From positions 1 to 34,577 of the forward strand of contig CAISBR010000001.1 of the NCBI GenBank assembly GCA_903883645.1: a stretch of DNA of 34,577 nucleotides. The letters are read 5' to 3'. This stretch comes from an uncultured Myxococcales bacterium. GTDB lineage: Bacteria > Myxococcota_A > UBA9042. The notes under the pieces are model-generated. The model was not told where the DNA came from, ran no database searches, and saw only the letters and a list, made by a program, of their open reading frames with translations. Within the stretch, counting starts at the first letter, position 1. Every line of letters begins with the position of its first letter. Of the stretch, positions 1-9,345 are shown piece by piece. The position numbers and the translations under genes are program-made.

Positions 1-296
1 TCGACTTGGCCTTTACCAGCGGCGTGCTGATCCACATCCACCCCGACGACTTGCTGGCGTCGTGCAGCGAAATCCACCGTGTTTCAAAGCGTTACATTGT
101 GTGTGTCGAGTACTTCGCCGACAAGCCCGAGGTGATTCCGTACCGCGGCCACATGGACCGCCTGTTCAAGCGCGATTTTGGCGGGTTTTGGCTCGACCAC
201 TTCGCCGACCTGCGGGTCGTGGATTACGGCTTCTTGTGGAAGCGCATCACCGGCCTCGACAACCTGACCTGGTGGGTGTTCGAGAAGCAGAGCTAG
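1..296 (+). CDS. PseA-type SAM-dependent methylase, C-terminal part (cut by window edge)
   Basis: The frame is open to the left edge, so only about 97 C-terminal residues are present. They include SGVLIHIHPDDLL, the stretch YIVCVEYFADKPEVIPYRGH and RLFKRDFGGFW, and end in WWVFEKQS. This pattern matches what I know of the family called pseudaminic-acid-biosynthesis-associated methylase (TIGR03587), a class I SAM methyltransferase whose genes sit in surface-sugar clusters. The Gly-rich SAM-binding motif would lie upstream, outside the window. The nearest start-like codon (TTG at 6) is internal to the fold and is not the true start. The gene converges on the DUF1761 gene, with 7 bp between the stops. 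The family call is good; the substrate is unknown, because the rest of the cluster is not visible. Confidence 0.75.
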   Translation, partial: DLAFTSGVLIHIHPDDLLASCSEIHRVSKRYIVCVEYFADKPEVIPYRGHMDRLFKRDFGGFWLDHFADLRVVDYGFLWKRITGLDNLTWWVFEKQS

Positions 297-303
297 GGGG
301 CGT

Positions 304-732
304 TTAGCGCCAAGTACCCAAGATCGTACCCATAATCGCCAGATTGAGCGCGTCGCTGCCCACCTCGAGCGCCCAGACCTGAAAGCTAAAACCGCCAAAA
401 AGCCGGTGCGACAGCGACGAGGCGGCGGCTAGCCCCACGCCCAGCAGCAGGCCCACTTGCGTGCCGTCTAGCGTCGAAAAGCTGGGATTGCTCGCCGCCG
501 CCAGCTGGCACACCAGCGCCACGGTGATGGCCTGCACCAGCGCTGCGCCAAAGGTTGAGCCGAAAACGACTGCCATGTTCTGGCCTTTGCCGGGATCTTC
601 GCCCGCAGTGCGGCCCATGGCGGCCCACCACAGCGGAAAAAAGGTCTTGGGGTTGAACCACAGGGCGCCGGCGACAAACGCGGCCAAGGTGGCGCCCACA
701 ATCGCCAGCCAGTTCAAGGAGCTAATATGCAT
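304..732 (-). CDS. DUF1761-like small integral membrane protein
   Basis: The 142-residue protein has four hydrophobic stretches, at about residues 5-27, 57-78, 92-110 and 116-138. The first helix is followed by GALWFNPKTFFPLWWAAMG, the signature region of DUF1761 proteins (Trp and Asn after helix 1, then a loop with conserved Trp). The length agrees with the family. The function of DUF1761 is not established. The gene reads toward the methylase fragment and away from the transporter relic. The ATG at 732 has only a weak purine-rich stretch upstream. I am fairly sure this is a real membrane protein and moderately sure of the family. Confidence 0.75.
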   Translation of the reverse strand: MHISSLNWLAIVGATLAAFVAGALWFNPKTFFPLWWAAMGRTAGEDPGKGQNMAVVFGSTFGAALVQAITVALVCQLAAASNPSFSTLDGTQVGLLLGVGLAAASSLSHRLFGGFSFQVWALEVGSDALNLAIMGTILGTWR

Positions 733-849
733 GGTGACTCGCTGCCGTCGCGGTGTGCGCGGCTGGACCGGCCCATATCAAGCGGGCCAATCTCTGCCCA
801 CAGAAGGTATAGAACGGGTTAGTTTACTTGCGGATTTGCCGCGGAGGGC

Positions 850-1096
850 TCAGCGCACCTGCAGCAGTTTGGCCACCTGATCGCGCAGCGCCTCGGGCGT
901 GACAGTGCTGGGCCGCACGGCGGGCGCCACCACCACCGTCACCCGGCTAAACAGCCTGCGGCGAAACGGCTTGACCATGCCGTTGCCGCCGGTCAGCTCG
1001 CGCTCGCTCAGGTGTTGCGGCAGATAGGCGAACTTGACCGGGCCAAACAGGGTCGAGTGTAGGCCCATTAAAAACACGCAACTGATTAAGATCGCA
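850..1096 (-). pseudogene. Relic of an LplT/Aas-type MFS-acyltransferase gene with a large internal deletion
   Basis: The minus-strand frame holds about 40 residues typical of the N-terminal MFS part of Aas/LplT-type proteins (FLMGLHSTLFGPVKFAYLPQ, then ERELTGGNGMV). Near position 972 this runs straight into KPFRRRLFSRVTVVVAP and a tail ending VAKLLQVR, which resembles the C-terminal end of a PlsC acyltransferase domain. Intact homologues carry several hundred residues between these two parts. The start is also missing: the piece begins just beyond the stop of the neighbouring MFS gene. Intact versions take up lysophospholipid and re-acylate it. What remains cannot do either. I read it as an in-frame internal deletion of a once complete gene; the family assignment is from memory of the motif. 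Confidence 0.7.
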
Positions 1097-1100
1097 GGGC

Positions 1101-2300
1101 CTAGGTCTTCGCCCGCCGCAGCATGCGCTTTTCGACCGTCGCGATACCCAGGCCGCAGGCCAGCGCCGTCGTGGCAATTAGCGGCCACAGCAGGCCCTGC
1201 CCGCCCCGGTTGAGGACAAACCCCGCCGCCACGGGGCCCAGGCCAAAGCCGGCCTCAAAACTAAAGTCGAGCAGGGTATTGGCGCGCGTGCGCAGCCACT
1301 CGGGCACCGCCTCGGCCACAAACACCTTGGCGTTGGGCACCACCAGCACCTCGCCGGCCGTCCACACCGCCATCGAGGCAAACAGCCACCCCAGGTTCAG
1401 CGCGTGGCCATAGCCCACAAAAGCCAGGGCATACAGGCCTAGACCGATGCCCACGCACTTACCGGGCGCCAGCCCCGCTGTAAAACGCGTCGCCAGCGGC
1501 AGCATCAGCAGCACCAGCACGCCGTTCGCGGTCATCAGCAGGCCGTACATGCGCGGCGCGTGGTCGCCTAGCTCGCTCGCCAGCCACAGCGGCAGGGCAA
1601 AACCGGTCTGCGAGTAGGTCAGGCCGTGGGCGATAAAAAGCACCGAAAACAGCAGCAACGGCAGCGGCAACAGGCGCAGCGACGGCGCACTTTCGCCCTC
1701 TGCCGCGGCCGCTTCGGTGCTGGGGCGATGTTGGTGCGGATCGAGCAGACTGATCAGCCAAGCCGCGGCCAAGGTCGCGAGACCGGTGCCCACAAACGCC
1801 ATATCGGGCGCGTACTCAAATAGCAGGCCGGCGCTGAGGGGCGACACCGCGTGGCCCACGCTCGAAGCGGCGTACAGCAGCGAAAACGAGCGCTTGCGGT
1901 CGGCGCGATCGTCGTCGGCATCGGCCACCAGGGTATTGATGAGCACGGCGGTGCTATTGTCGAGCGCCTGGGTGATGAGCAAAACGCCCAAGATCGCCCA
2001 TAATGGACCGCAATAGGGCGTCAGGATCCAGCCGAGGCCCGCCACTACCAGCGCCCGCACCGCCACCAGGCGCGCGCCCCAGCGGTCGGACAACTGCACC
2101 GCCAGCAGCGCCGCCAGCGCGCTCGCGATCGCACAAGCACCCAGAAACAGACCCGAGTTGACCTCGCTCATCCCCAGCCGCTGCGTCATGTACAGGGCGA
2201 GCAGCGAGGTGGCTAGGTTGCCTAGGGCCAAGAAGGTTTGGGCGCCCACCACCGCCTTGACGGCGCGCGACATCGGGGCTGCGGGGGCGACATCGGCCAT
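1101..2300 (-). CDS. Major facilitator superfamily transporter
   Basis: The 399-residue protein has about twelve hydrophobic segments and a hydrophilic mid-loop at about 190-205 (LDPHQHRPSTEAAAAEGES) that separates the two halves. The loop between helices 2 and 3 reads QLSDRWGARLVAVRAL, a form of the MFS A motif (GxLaDrxGrkxxl). This is the usual layout of a 12-helix proton-coupled exporter or importer; the substrate cannot be read from the sequence. ATG at 2300 is the best start, although the ribosome site is weak (AGG 11 bases upstream). The gene ends 5 bp before the Aas relic, so the deletion that made the relic may have brought them together. Divergent from the ATP-grasp pair. Confidence 0.85.
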   Translation of the reverse strand: MADVAPAAPMSRAVKAVVGAQTFLALGNLATSLLALYMTQRLGMSEVNSGLFLGACAIASALAALLAVQLSDRWGARLVAVRALVVAGLGWILTPYCGPLWAILGVLLITQALDNSTAVLINTLVADADDDRADRKRSFSLLYAASSVGHAVSPLSAGLLFEYAPDMAFVGTGLATLAAAWLISLLDPHQHRPSTEAAAAEGESAPSLRLLPLPLLLFSVLFIAHGLTYSQTGFALPLWLASELGDHAPRMYGLLMTANGVLVLLMLPLATRFTAGLAPGKCVGIGLGLYALAFVGYGHALNLGWLFASMAVWTAGEVLVVPNAKVFVAEAVPEWLRTRANTLLDFSFEAGFGLGPVAAGFVLNRGGQGLLWPLIATTALACGLGIATVEKRMLRRAKT

Positions 2301-2543
2301 GCGAACGGGTACCTAATGGGGCAACCGCCCGTGCGCCGCGACGGTAGTCGGCCCTACCGCCAAGGTCAATGTTTGGCGGCGGCTTGGCAGGGCAGGCGCG
2401 CAGACCAACCTGCAGACCAAGCTGCAGGCCAACGTGCTGGGTAGGTCTTGACTTCGCCGGCTAATCGTCCAGCATCCGCCCGCCGACCTGTGGCGTGTGC
2501 CGCGAGTCTGGCTTGCGCAGCCAGAGCCATCGCGAGGATTCCC
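2301..2543. promoter_or_regulatory. Divergent intergenic region with a 3 x 12-bp tandem repeat
   Basis: The gap separates the MFS gene (minus) from the ATP-grasp pair (plus) and should carry both promoters. At 2400-2435 there are three 12-bp tandem units: GCAGACCAACCT, GCAGACCAAGCT and GCAGGCCAACGT. I see no convincing -35/-10 pair. The frame of the first ATP-grasp gene is open back to a TTG at 2448, but that 32-residue extension is Ala/Arg-rich and low in sequence quality, so I treat it as untranslated. Confidence 0.4.
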
Positions 2544-3575
2544 GTGTCTGCACCCGCATCTGCCCCCCCCTTGCTGGCCCTTGTCTGCAACCAGAAGCCG
2601 CTCGCGGTCGCTGGCCAGGTCGGCCCCGACGATCAATGGGAAGAATTTGACCGGCCCGAGACGATCGCCGCCCTGCGCAATGCGTTGCAGGCCTGTGGCT
2701 ATGCCGTCACGGTGCTCGAAGCGGACAAGACGCTGCCGGTCGAGCTCAGCCACCTGGCGCCACAGCTGGTGTTTAACATTGCAGAAGGCCATAGCGGGCG
2801 CTGCCGCGAAGCGCTGGTGCCGGGTCTGTGCGAGCTGCTGGGCATTGCCTATACCGGCTCCGACGCCCTGACGCTGGCGGCCGCGCTCGATAAAACCGTC
2901 GCGAAGCGCTTGGTTGCGCACGAGGTCAGGGCGCCGCTCGGCTGGCTTATCGAGGGCGAGGCCGATATCGCGGCCCTGCAGCGCGTGCAACTGCCGTTTC
3001 CGCTCATTACCAAGCCCAATGCCGAGGGGTCGTCTAAGGGCATCGACGATAGCTCGCGGTGCAGTGATCTCGACCAGTTGCTGCGCGATGTGCGGCGGCT
3101 GCTGGCGGCCTATGGGCCTGTGCTGGTTGAGCAATTCATCGCTGGGACCGAGGTGTCGGTGGGTTTGGTGGGCAACGGCGAGCCGCAGATCACGGGCATG
3201 ATGCAGATGCTGCCGGCCGAAGGGCCGAATCCCGATTTTATCTACTCGCTGCAGGTCAAGCGCGACTGGCGCGAGCGGGTGCGCTATGCCGTGCCGCCCG
3301 AGCTGCCCGACGGGGTGTGTGAGCGCGCTGCGCAGGCGGCCCGTGCCGTGTTTCGCCTGCTAGGTTGCCGGGATGTGGCCCGTGTCGACCTGCGTATCGA
3401 TGCCGATGGTCAGCCGTGGTTTATCGAGGCCAATCCGCTGCCTGGGCTCGATCCGGTGACCAGCGACCTGGTGATTTTGTCGGTGGGCGGCGGTTGGACC
3501 CACGCGTCGCTGATTGCCCGCATCGTGCGCGAAGCGGAAAATCGCGCCGGACTGCCCCACCCCGTGCCCGCCTAA
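2544..3575 (+). CDS. D-Ala-D-Ala-ligase-like ATP-grasp enzyme (first of a pair)
   Basis: An ATP-dependent carboxylate-amine ligase of the D-alanine--D-alanine ligase family, 343 residues. I chose the GTG at 2544 because GAGGA lies five bases upstream; the longer TTG start lacks a site. Visible motifs are VFNIAEG followed by GRCREALVP (N-terminal domain), TKPNAEGSSKGI at about 156-167 (the ATP-binding glycine loop), VLVEQFIAGTEVSVG, and DLRIDADGQPWFIEANPLPG near 290-308, which supplies the metal-binding Asp, Glu and Asn. All core residues are present, so it should be active. The TAA stop overlaps the AAGGA site of the next gene, so the two are translated together. The substrate is unlikely to be simply two D-alanines, given the tandem partner, but that is inference. 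Confidence 0.85.
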   Translation: MSAPASAPPLLALVCNQKPLAVAGQVGPDDQWEEFDRPETIAALRNALQACGYAVTVLEADKTLPVELSHLAPQLVFNIAEGHSGRCREALVPGLCELLGIAYTGSDALTLAAALDKTVAKRLVAHEVRAPLGWLIEGEADIAALQRVQLPFPLITKPNAEGSSKGIDDSSRCSDLDQLLRDVRRLLAAYGPVLVEQFIAGTEVSVGLVGNGEPQITGMMQMLPAEGPNPDFIYSLQVKRDWRERVRYAVPPELPDGVCERAAQAARAVFRLLGCRDVARVDLRIDADGQPWFIEANPLPGLDPVTSDLVILSVGGGWTHASLIARIVREAENRAGLPHPVPA

Positions 3576-3585
3576 GGACCGTAAA

Positions 3586-4557
3586 ATGCGCGTAGCCATT
3601 GCCTTTTCGCAGCAGCGCGACGCGCCCGATACCGATTTGGGCGAGGCGGTAGAGCACCTGTCTGCCGCGTTGCTTCGGCTGGGCCACACGGTGGTCACGG
3701 TGCCGCTGCAGCTGGATGTGCCGGCCTTTGTACAAGCACTCAATGCGGCGCAACCCGATGTAATCTGGAACCTTTGCGAAGAGTTGGGCGGTCGGCCGGG
3801 TCGCGAGCCGCACGCTGCCGCCCTTTGCGAGCTGATCGATGTGCCGGTGACGGGGGCCTCGTCGCTGGCGCTGGCGCTGTGCCTCGACAAGTCGCGCTGC
3901 AGGCACCTGCTGGCGGCTGAGGGTGTGCCGGTGCCGGCGGGCGTGCGGGTCGACGATCCCGAGCAAATGCCGTTGGATCTGCCGTTGCCCGCGGTGGTCA
4001 AGCCGACCAGTCAAGACGGCAGCACGGGGATTGACCGCGACTCGTTCGTCGACACGCCCGAGGCTGCGCAAAATGCCGTGCGGCGGCTGGTGCAAGCGGG
4101 CCTAGGCCCTGCGCTGATCGAGCATTTTGTGGCCGGTCGCGAGCTGAATTCGCTGCTGCTGGGGCCAGTGGCAGGGCCGCTGCACTACGTCGCCTTTGGC
4201 GAAGTGAGCTTTGTTGGGCTGCCCCCGGGCGAGCCGGCCATCTTGACCTGGGCGGCCAAATGGCAAGAAGACAGCCCGGCTTACCAGGCCACGCCCGTCC
4301 ACTATCCGGCCCGGCTGGATCCGGCGCTAGCGGCCGAAATCCGCCGCATCGGCGACCGCGCGTACGTGGCGCTGGGGCTGTCGGGCTACGCGCGCCTCGA
4401 TCTGCGGGTCGATGGCGACGGCCGGCCATGGGTCATCGACGTCAACCCCAATCCCGACATGTCGCCCGATGCCGGGCTGGTGCGGGCGCTGCCGACGGTG
4501 GGGCTCACCTTCGACGACTTTGTGGCGCGGCAGCTGGCGTGGGCGTGGGTGAAGTAG
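3586..4557 (+). CDS. D-Ala-D-Ala-ligase-like ATP-grasp enzyme (second of a pair)
   Basis: The 323-residue protein is of the same family as its upstream neighbour. ATG at 3586 is preceded by AAGGA (3574-3578) that overlaps the previous stop. Motifs: VIWNLCEELGGRPGREPH (counterpart of NIAEG..R), VVKPTSQDGSTGID (ATP loop), LIEHFVAGRELNSLL, and LDLRVDGDGRPWVIDVNPNP near the end. In the last motif the usual Glu of the E-x-N metal site is Asp (DVN), unlike in the first protein. The pair is diverged in sequence, so it is an old duplication or two enzymes acting on successive steps. It converges on the DoxX-like gene with a 10-bp gap. Confidence 0.83.
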   Translation: MRVAIAFSQQRDAPDTDLGEAVEHLSAALLRLGHTVVTVPLQLDVPAFVQALNAAQPDVIWNLCEELGGRPGREPHAAALCELIDVPVTGASSLALALCLDKSRCRHLLAAEGVPVPAGVRVDDPEQMPLDLPLPAVVKPTSQDGSTGIDRDSFVDTPEAAQNAVRRLVQAGLGPALIEHFVAGRELNSLLLGPVAGPLHYVAFGEVSFVGLPPGEPAILTWAAKWQEDSPAYQATPVHYPARLDPALAAEIRRIGDRAYVALGLSGYARLDLRVDGDGRPWVIDVNPNPDMSPDAGLVRALPTVGLTFDDFVARQLAWAWVK

Positions 4558-4567
4558 TGCGCCGGTG

Positions 4568-4948
4568 CTATGCCTTGCGCAGCGGCAGCAAGTCGCGCAC
4601 CCGCGCATCGCGGAAGTACAGGCCGCCCCACACGATTGCGCCGATCAGCACGGGTGCAAACACCGGCTCGCCGCTGCGCAGATGGGTGACGACTGCGCCG
4701 CCCAGGTAGCCCGTCAGCAACACGGCGCCCAAGCTGGCCGTGCGCGGAATGGCGTACACGATCACGCAGAGAAGCTCCAAGATGCCAATGGTGGTAGCCT
4801 GCTCGGGCTTGAAGCCAAAACCGGCCCACTGACTCATGAACTTGGCGTCGGCGCTCAGCTTCATCGCCGCGCTCATGGCAAAAATCAGGATCGGTAGTGC
4901 GGTCAGGATGCGGCCGGCCCACAAAAAGGCCTTGCTGTTCGGGTTCAT
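4568..4948 (-). CDS. DoxX-like membrane protein
   Basis: The 126-residue protein has four predicted membrane helices (about 8-28, 49-68, 74-92 and 98-115) and the spacing of the DoxX-like family (PF13564): helix 1 ends in MSAAMKL, a loop carries FGF, and helix 2 begins TTIGILELLCV. Many family members are of unknown function and often sit beside HxlR- or MarR-type regulators in redox or quinone stress responses. The ATG at 4948 has AAGGAAG just upstream; the in-frame extension to 4987 has none. It is divergent from the HxlR gene, with a shared 125-bp control region, so it is very probably the regulator's target. Confidence 0.8.
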   Translation of the reverse strand: MNPNSKAFLWAGRILTALPILIFAMSAAMKLSADAKFMSQWAGFGFKPEQATTIGILELLCVIVYAIPRTASLGAVLLTGYLGGAVVTHLRSGEPVFAPVLIGAIVWGGLYFRDARVRDLLPLRKA

Positions 4949-4991
4949 GCGTACTTCCTTTGGGCGCCCGTGCGGGCCGGTTGTCAATTGC

Positions 4992-5018
4992 GGTTACGAA
5001 CTTCGACTTGGTTACAAA
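4992..5018. promoter_or_regulatory. Direct repeat GGTTACrAA in the doxX-like/hxlR control region
   Basis: GGTTACGAA at 4992-5000 and GGTTACAAA at 5010-5018 repeat with an 18-bp pitch, on one face of the helix only approximately. The second copy overlaps the proposed -35 box of the HxlR gene. HxlR proteins are dimeric winged-helix regulators and usually bind short repeats in their own control region. The assignment as operator is inference. Confidence 0.4.
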
Positions 5019-5041
5019 TCGGAACCTATGCTAGAATAGGT
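5008..5041 (+). promoter_or_regulatory. Putative hxlR promoter with inverted-repeat operator
   Basis: TTGGTT at 5008-5013 and TAGAAT at 5032-5037, separated by 18 bp, look like sigma-70 -35 and -10 boxes. A perfect inverted repeat, ACCTAT (5024-5029) and ATAGGT (5036-5041) with a 6-bp centre, straddles the -10 box. It is in the right place for autorepression by the HxlR protein encoded 33 bp downstream. Confidence 0.5.
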
Positions 5042-5073
5042 ACTGGCGGCGCGGCGCGCAAGGAGGCACATCG

Positions 5074-5484
5074 ATGTCACTGAGTCACATAGCAAACGGG
5101 CTGCATGGCGACCACAGCGGCTGCTTGGCGGTGCGCGAGGTGCTGAACCGGGTTGGCGACAAGTGGAGCGCGCTCGTGATTGTGATGCTTGAACAAGGGC
5201 CAAAACGTTTCAGCGAGTTGCGCCGCGGCATCGAGGGCATTTCGCAGCGAATGCTTACGCTGACGGTGCGCGGGCTCGAGCGCGACGGCCTGGTCACGCG
5301 CACCGTGACGCCGTCGATTCCGCCGCGGGTCGACTACGCGCTGACGCCGCTGGGCCAGGCGCTGCTGGTGCCGGTGCTGGCGCTGGTGCAGTGGGCGCGC
5401 GAGAACCGGGCGGCGATGCAGCTGGCGCGCGAAACCTTTGATACTGTGGTAAATTTTGATACTGCGGGAGATCCTGCGGGCTAG
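5074..5484 (+). CDS. HxlR-family winged-helix transcriptional regulator
   Basis: The 136-residue protein has the family layout: an N-terminal Cys ([20 protein letters not shown], Cys at about 17), then [29 protein letters not shown] (recognition helix) and a wing with [11 protein letters not shown]. HxlR proteins sense aldehydes, quinones or disulfide stress, often through such a conserved N-terminal Cys. ATG at 5074 follows AAGGAGG (about 11 bases upstream). Divergent from the DoxX-like gene. Its stop codon overlaps that of the convergent AcoR-type gene in the palindrome CTAG (5481-5484), so there is no room for a terminator between them. Confidence 0.9.
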   Translation: MSLSHIANGLHGDHSGCLAVREVLNRVGDKWSALVIVMLEQGPKRFSELRRGIEGISQRMLTLTVRGLERDGLVTRTVTPSIPPRVDYALTPLGQALLVPVLALVQWARENRAAMQLARETFDTVVNFDTAGDPAG

Positions 5485-7415
5485 CTGGGCGGCGCGCCCC
5501 CTTCAATGCCCTTCAGTCGCCGGTACAAGGTGTTGCGGCTAATGCCCAGCCGCCGCGCCGCTTCGCTCATGTTGCCTTGCACGGTCGCCACCACCCGCCG
5601 AATGGCGCCGTCGGATAGGCTGCGCAAGTTGTTGGGCACCTCGGCGCGCAAAGGCACAGTGGCCGGCGCTGCAATGGGGTGCGAAGGGCTAAGATCACTG
5701 CGTAATTCGTCGGGAAGATGCTGCCAGCTGATGACAAACTCGTCGTCGTCGAGCAGCGCGCAGGCGGTATGCAGCGCCCCGGCCAGCTCGCGCACATTGC
5801 CGGGCCAGCCATACCCGGCGAGCGCCAATGTCACCGCGGGGTCCACATGTACCACCCGTTTAGGCGACGCTTCAGCCAGAATTCGCGCCATCAGCGCCGC
5901 TAGGTCGGTGCGTTCGCGCAGGGGTGGCAGCGTCAGCGGCAGACCCTGGATGCGGTAGTACAGGTCGGCGCGAAACAGCCCAGCGGCCACTTGCTGCTTG
6001 AGCTGGCGATGTGTCGCGCAAATCAGCGAAAACTCGACGGCAATGGGGCGCGCGCCACCCAGCGGCGTCACCTGTCGCTCTTGCAGCACCCGCAGCAGAC
6101 GGGCCTGCAGGCCCAGCGGCATGTCGCCGATTTCGTCGAGAAACAGCGTGCCACCATCGGCTTGGCGAATGTGCCCCAGCGAGCCGGCCTTGCGGGCACC
6201 GGTAAACGCCCCGGCCGCGTAGCCAAACAGCTCGGCCTCGATGAGCGGCTCGGGCAGCGCCGCGCAATTGAGGGCCACGAACGGCCGGGTGCGCCGTGGC
6301 CCCGAGTCGTGCACCGCGCGCGCAAACAGCTCTTTACCCACACCCGTTTCGCCCTGAATCAGCAGTGCGATCGGCTTGCTCGCCACCCGCCGGGCCCGAT
6401 CGACGGCTTCGGCCAAGCGCGGGTCGCCGGTATCGAGCTCGGCCAGGGCATCGCGGGCCGGCGCCGGCGTACCCCGGCTGGGCGCGACCAGGGTGATGGG
6501 GGCAGGGCGATCGACGCGCAGCTGGACCAAGGTGCCGCCGCGCACCTCTACGGTATGCACGCCAGGGGGTTGCTCGCGGCCCCACGCGTGCAGCTTGGCC
6601 AGTCGCACATCCAGCCACTTTTCGATGGGTTGTCCGTAAATATCGGGATGATCACTGCCCAGCAGTGCGATGGCGGCCATGTTGGCGCCGGCGATTTGGC
6701 CACTTTCGGTCAAGGCGAGGTGGCCCTCGACGCCGGTGCCCAGCGCTTGCGCAAGCACATGAAAACGCACCACCAGTTGGTGGCCATGGCGAGCCTGAAA
6801 GAGCCCATTTTCGACCATTTGCGCGGCGGCGCGCACCAGCCCCGGCGTCTGCAGGCGGCGGCTATGCTGCTCGCCCGACACATCGAGCACGCCCACCAGC
6901 CGGCCGTCGGGCGCCACCACCGGGGCCGCCGCACAGGTCAAAAAGCCATTGCGATCCAGATAGTGCTCGTTGCCGTGCACCGATACGGCCACCTGCTCGG
7001 CCAGCGCAGTGCCGATGGCGTTGGTACCCCGGTCCTGCTCGTGCCAAGACGCGCCCGGCGCAAGGGCGATCTGCTCGGCGCGGTTCAAGAATTTGGCATC
7101 GCCCAGCGAGCGCAGCAGCAGGCCACGGTGGTCGGCCAGCACCACTAGGCTGCCCGTGTCGCGGGTTTGCGCGTGCAGGTAGTCCATGACCGGCGCCGCG
7201 TGGTTCAGCAGCTCGCGCTGGCGCTCTAGGGCTTGCTGCAGCTCAAAGGCCGACAGGTGGGGCGCATCGCGGCGCGGCTCGTCGGGAGCCAGCCCTGCCG
7301 TGCGACTGCGCAGCCACGAACGCGCCACAAACGGGTCGAGCAGGTCCGCGGCGACTTGGCCGTGGTCGTGCAGCAGGCGTCGCGCGCGCGCCAGTGCCGT
7401 TTGCGAAAGGGTCAT
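5481..7415 (-). CDS. Sigma-54-dependent activator, AcoR type
   Basis: The 644-residue protein has a GAF-like sensor domain at about 70-200, an AAA+ domain at about 325-555 and a Fis-type helix-turn-helix at about 600-638 ([17 protein letters not shown]). The AAA+ domain has Walker A GETGVGKE (about 355-362), the sigma-54 contact loop GAFTGA (about 402-407) and Walker [12 protein letters not shown] (about 421-431). The N-terminal architecture matches AcoR, the activator of acetoin and alcohol catabolism operons, which senses its ligand through the GAF domain. ATG at 7415 follows GGAGG by six bases. The target should be the divergent aldehyde dehydrogenase operon, which has a -24/-12 promoter. 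I do not assign the symbol, because the effector is unknown. Confidence 0.92.
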   Translation of the reverse strand: MTLSQTALARARRLLHDHGQVAADLLDPFVARSWLRSRTAGLAPDEPRRDAPHLSAFELQQALERQRELLNHAAPVMDYLHAQTRDTGSLVVLADHRGLLLRSLGDAKFLNRAEQIALAPGASWHEQDRGTNAIGTALAEQVAVSVHGNEHYLDRNGFLTCAAAPVVAPDGRLVGVLDVSGEQHSRRLQTPGLVRAAAQMVENGLFQARHGHQLVVRFHVLAQALGTGVEGHLALTESGQIAGANMAAIALLGSDHPDIYGQPIEKWLDVRLAKLHAWGREQPPGVHTVEVRGGTLVQLRVDRPAPITLVAPSRGTPAPARDALAELDTGDPRLAEAVDRARRVASKPIALLIQGETGVGKELFARAVHDSGPRRTRPFVALNCAALPEPLIEAELFGYAAGAFTGARKAGSLGHIRQADGGTLFLDEIGDMPLGLQARLLRVLQERQVTPLGGARPIAVEFSLICATHRQLKQQVAAGLFRADLYYRIQGLPLTLPPLRERTDLAALMARILAEASPKRVVHVDPAVTLALAGYGWPGNVRELAGALHTACALLDDDEFVISWQHLPDELRSDLSPSHPIAAPATVPLRAEVPNNLRSLSDGAIRRVVATVQGNMSEAARRLGISRNTLYRRLKGIEGGAPPS

Positions 7416-7524
7416 GCAAGCCTCCGACCATCATGGCAAGTCAGCGGCTGCCGCACCGCCGCCAGCCATCCTAGGGGCTGCTGCTGGCCTGGGCAAGTTG
7501 CAACGTTCGCGGCGGCGATACCTG

Positions 7525-7580
7525 TGTCAAAACGGGACAGATGGTGTCACAGCCGATGCAACAGGTTGGCACAGGTGACA
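7525..7580. promoter_or_regulatory. Candidate upstream activator sites for the AcoR-type protein
   Basis: TGTC-N7-GACA occurs at 7525-7539, and TGTCAC (7545-7550) with GTGACA (7575-7580) forms a perfect 6-bp inverted repeat with a 24-bp centre. Both lie 60-115 bp upstream of the -24/-12 promoter, the usual distance for bacterial enhancer sites. Binding by the divergently encoded activator is inference. Confidence 0.4.
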
Positions 7581-7638
7581 ATCACCGCGACGCGACGAAG
7601 ATTCAGCATTTACTCCTAATTTCAAGCATCTGCATGCC

Positions 7639-7654
7639 TGGCACGATTCGTGCT
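7639..7654 (+). promoter_or_regulatory. Sigma-54 (-24/-12) promoter of the aldehyde dehydrogenase operon
   Basis: The sequence TGGCACGATTCGTGCT differs from the consensus TGGCACGN4TTGCW at one base (G for the first T of TTGC). The invariant GG and GC dinucleotides are present and correctly spaced. It lies 93 bp upstream of the ATG and next to a gene for a sigma-54 activator, which makes the call strong. Confidence 0.8.
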
Positions 7655-7746
7655 TTGTCTAATGGATGCCGGGACAACCACAGCACGCAGCTGCCGGCAC
7701 TGCGCTTCTAATCGGCCGCTAGGCCATTTCGATTTGGAGATAACTC

Positions 7747-9264
<1,518 letters not shown>

Positions 9265-9291
9265 AAAGTTATCGCGAATCGGCTCCGGCAC

Positions 9292-9323
9292 CTCTGGCGG
9301 TGGCAAAGTCAGCCCCGCCAGAG
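9292..9323 (+). other. Strong hairpin between the aldehyde dehydrogenase and DUF779 genes
   Basis: CTCTGGCGG (9292-9300) pairs perfectly with CCGCCAGAG (9315-9323); the stem extends inward through GGC/GCC with one bulged base. No T-run follows, so it is not a classic terminator. It may lower expression of the second gene or stabilise the processed message. Confidence 0.55.
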
Positions 9324-9345
9324 TGCTGGCCGGCATGGAGGGCGT

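Noticed and set aside
2448..2543. Longer N-terminus for the first ATP-grasp protein
   Set aside because: No ribosome site at the TTG, low-complexity translation, and a good GAGGA placed before GTG 2544.
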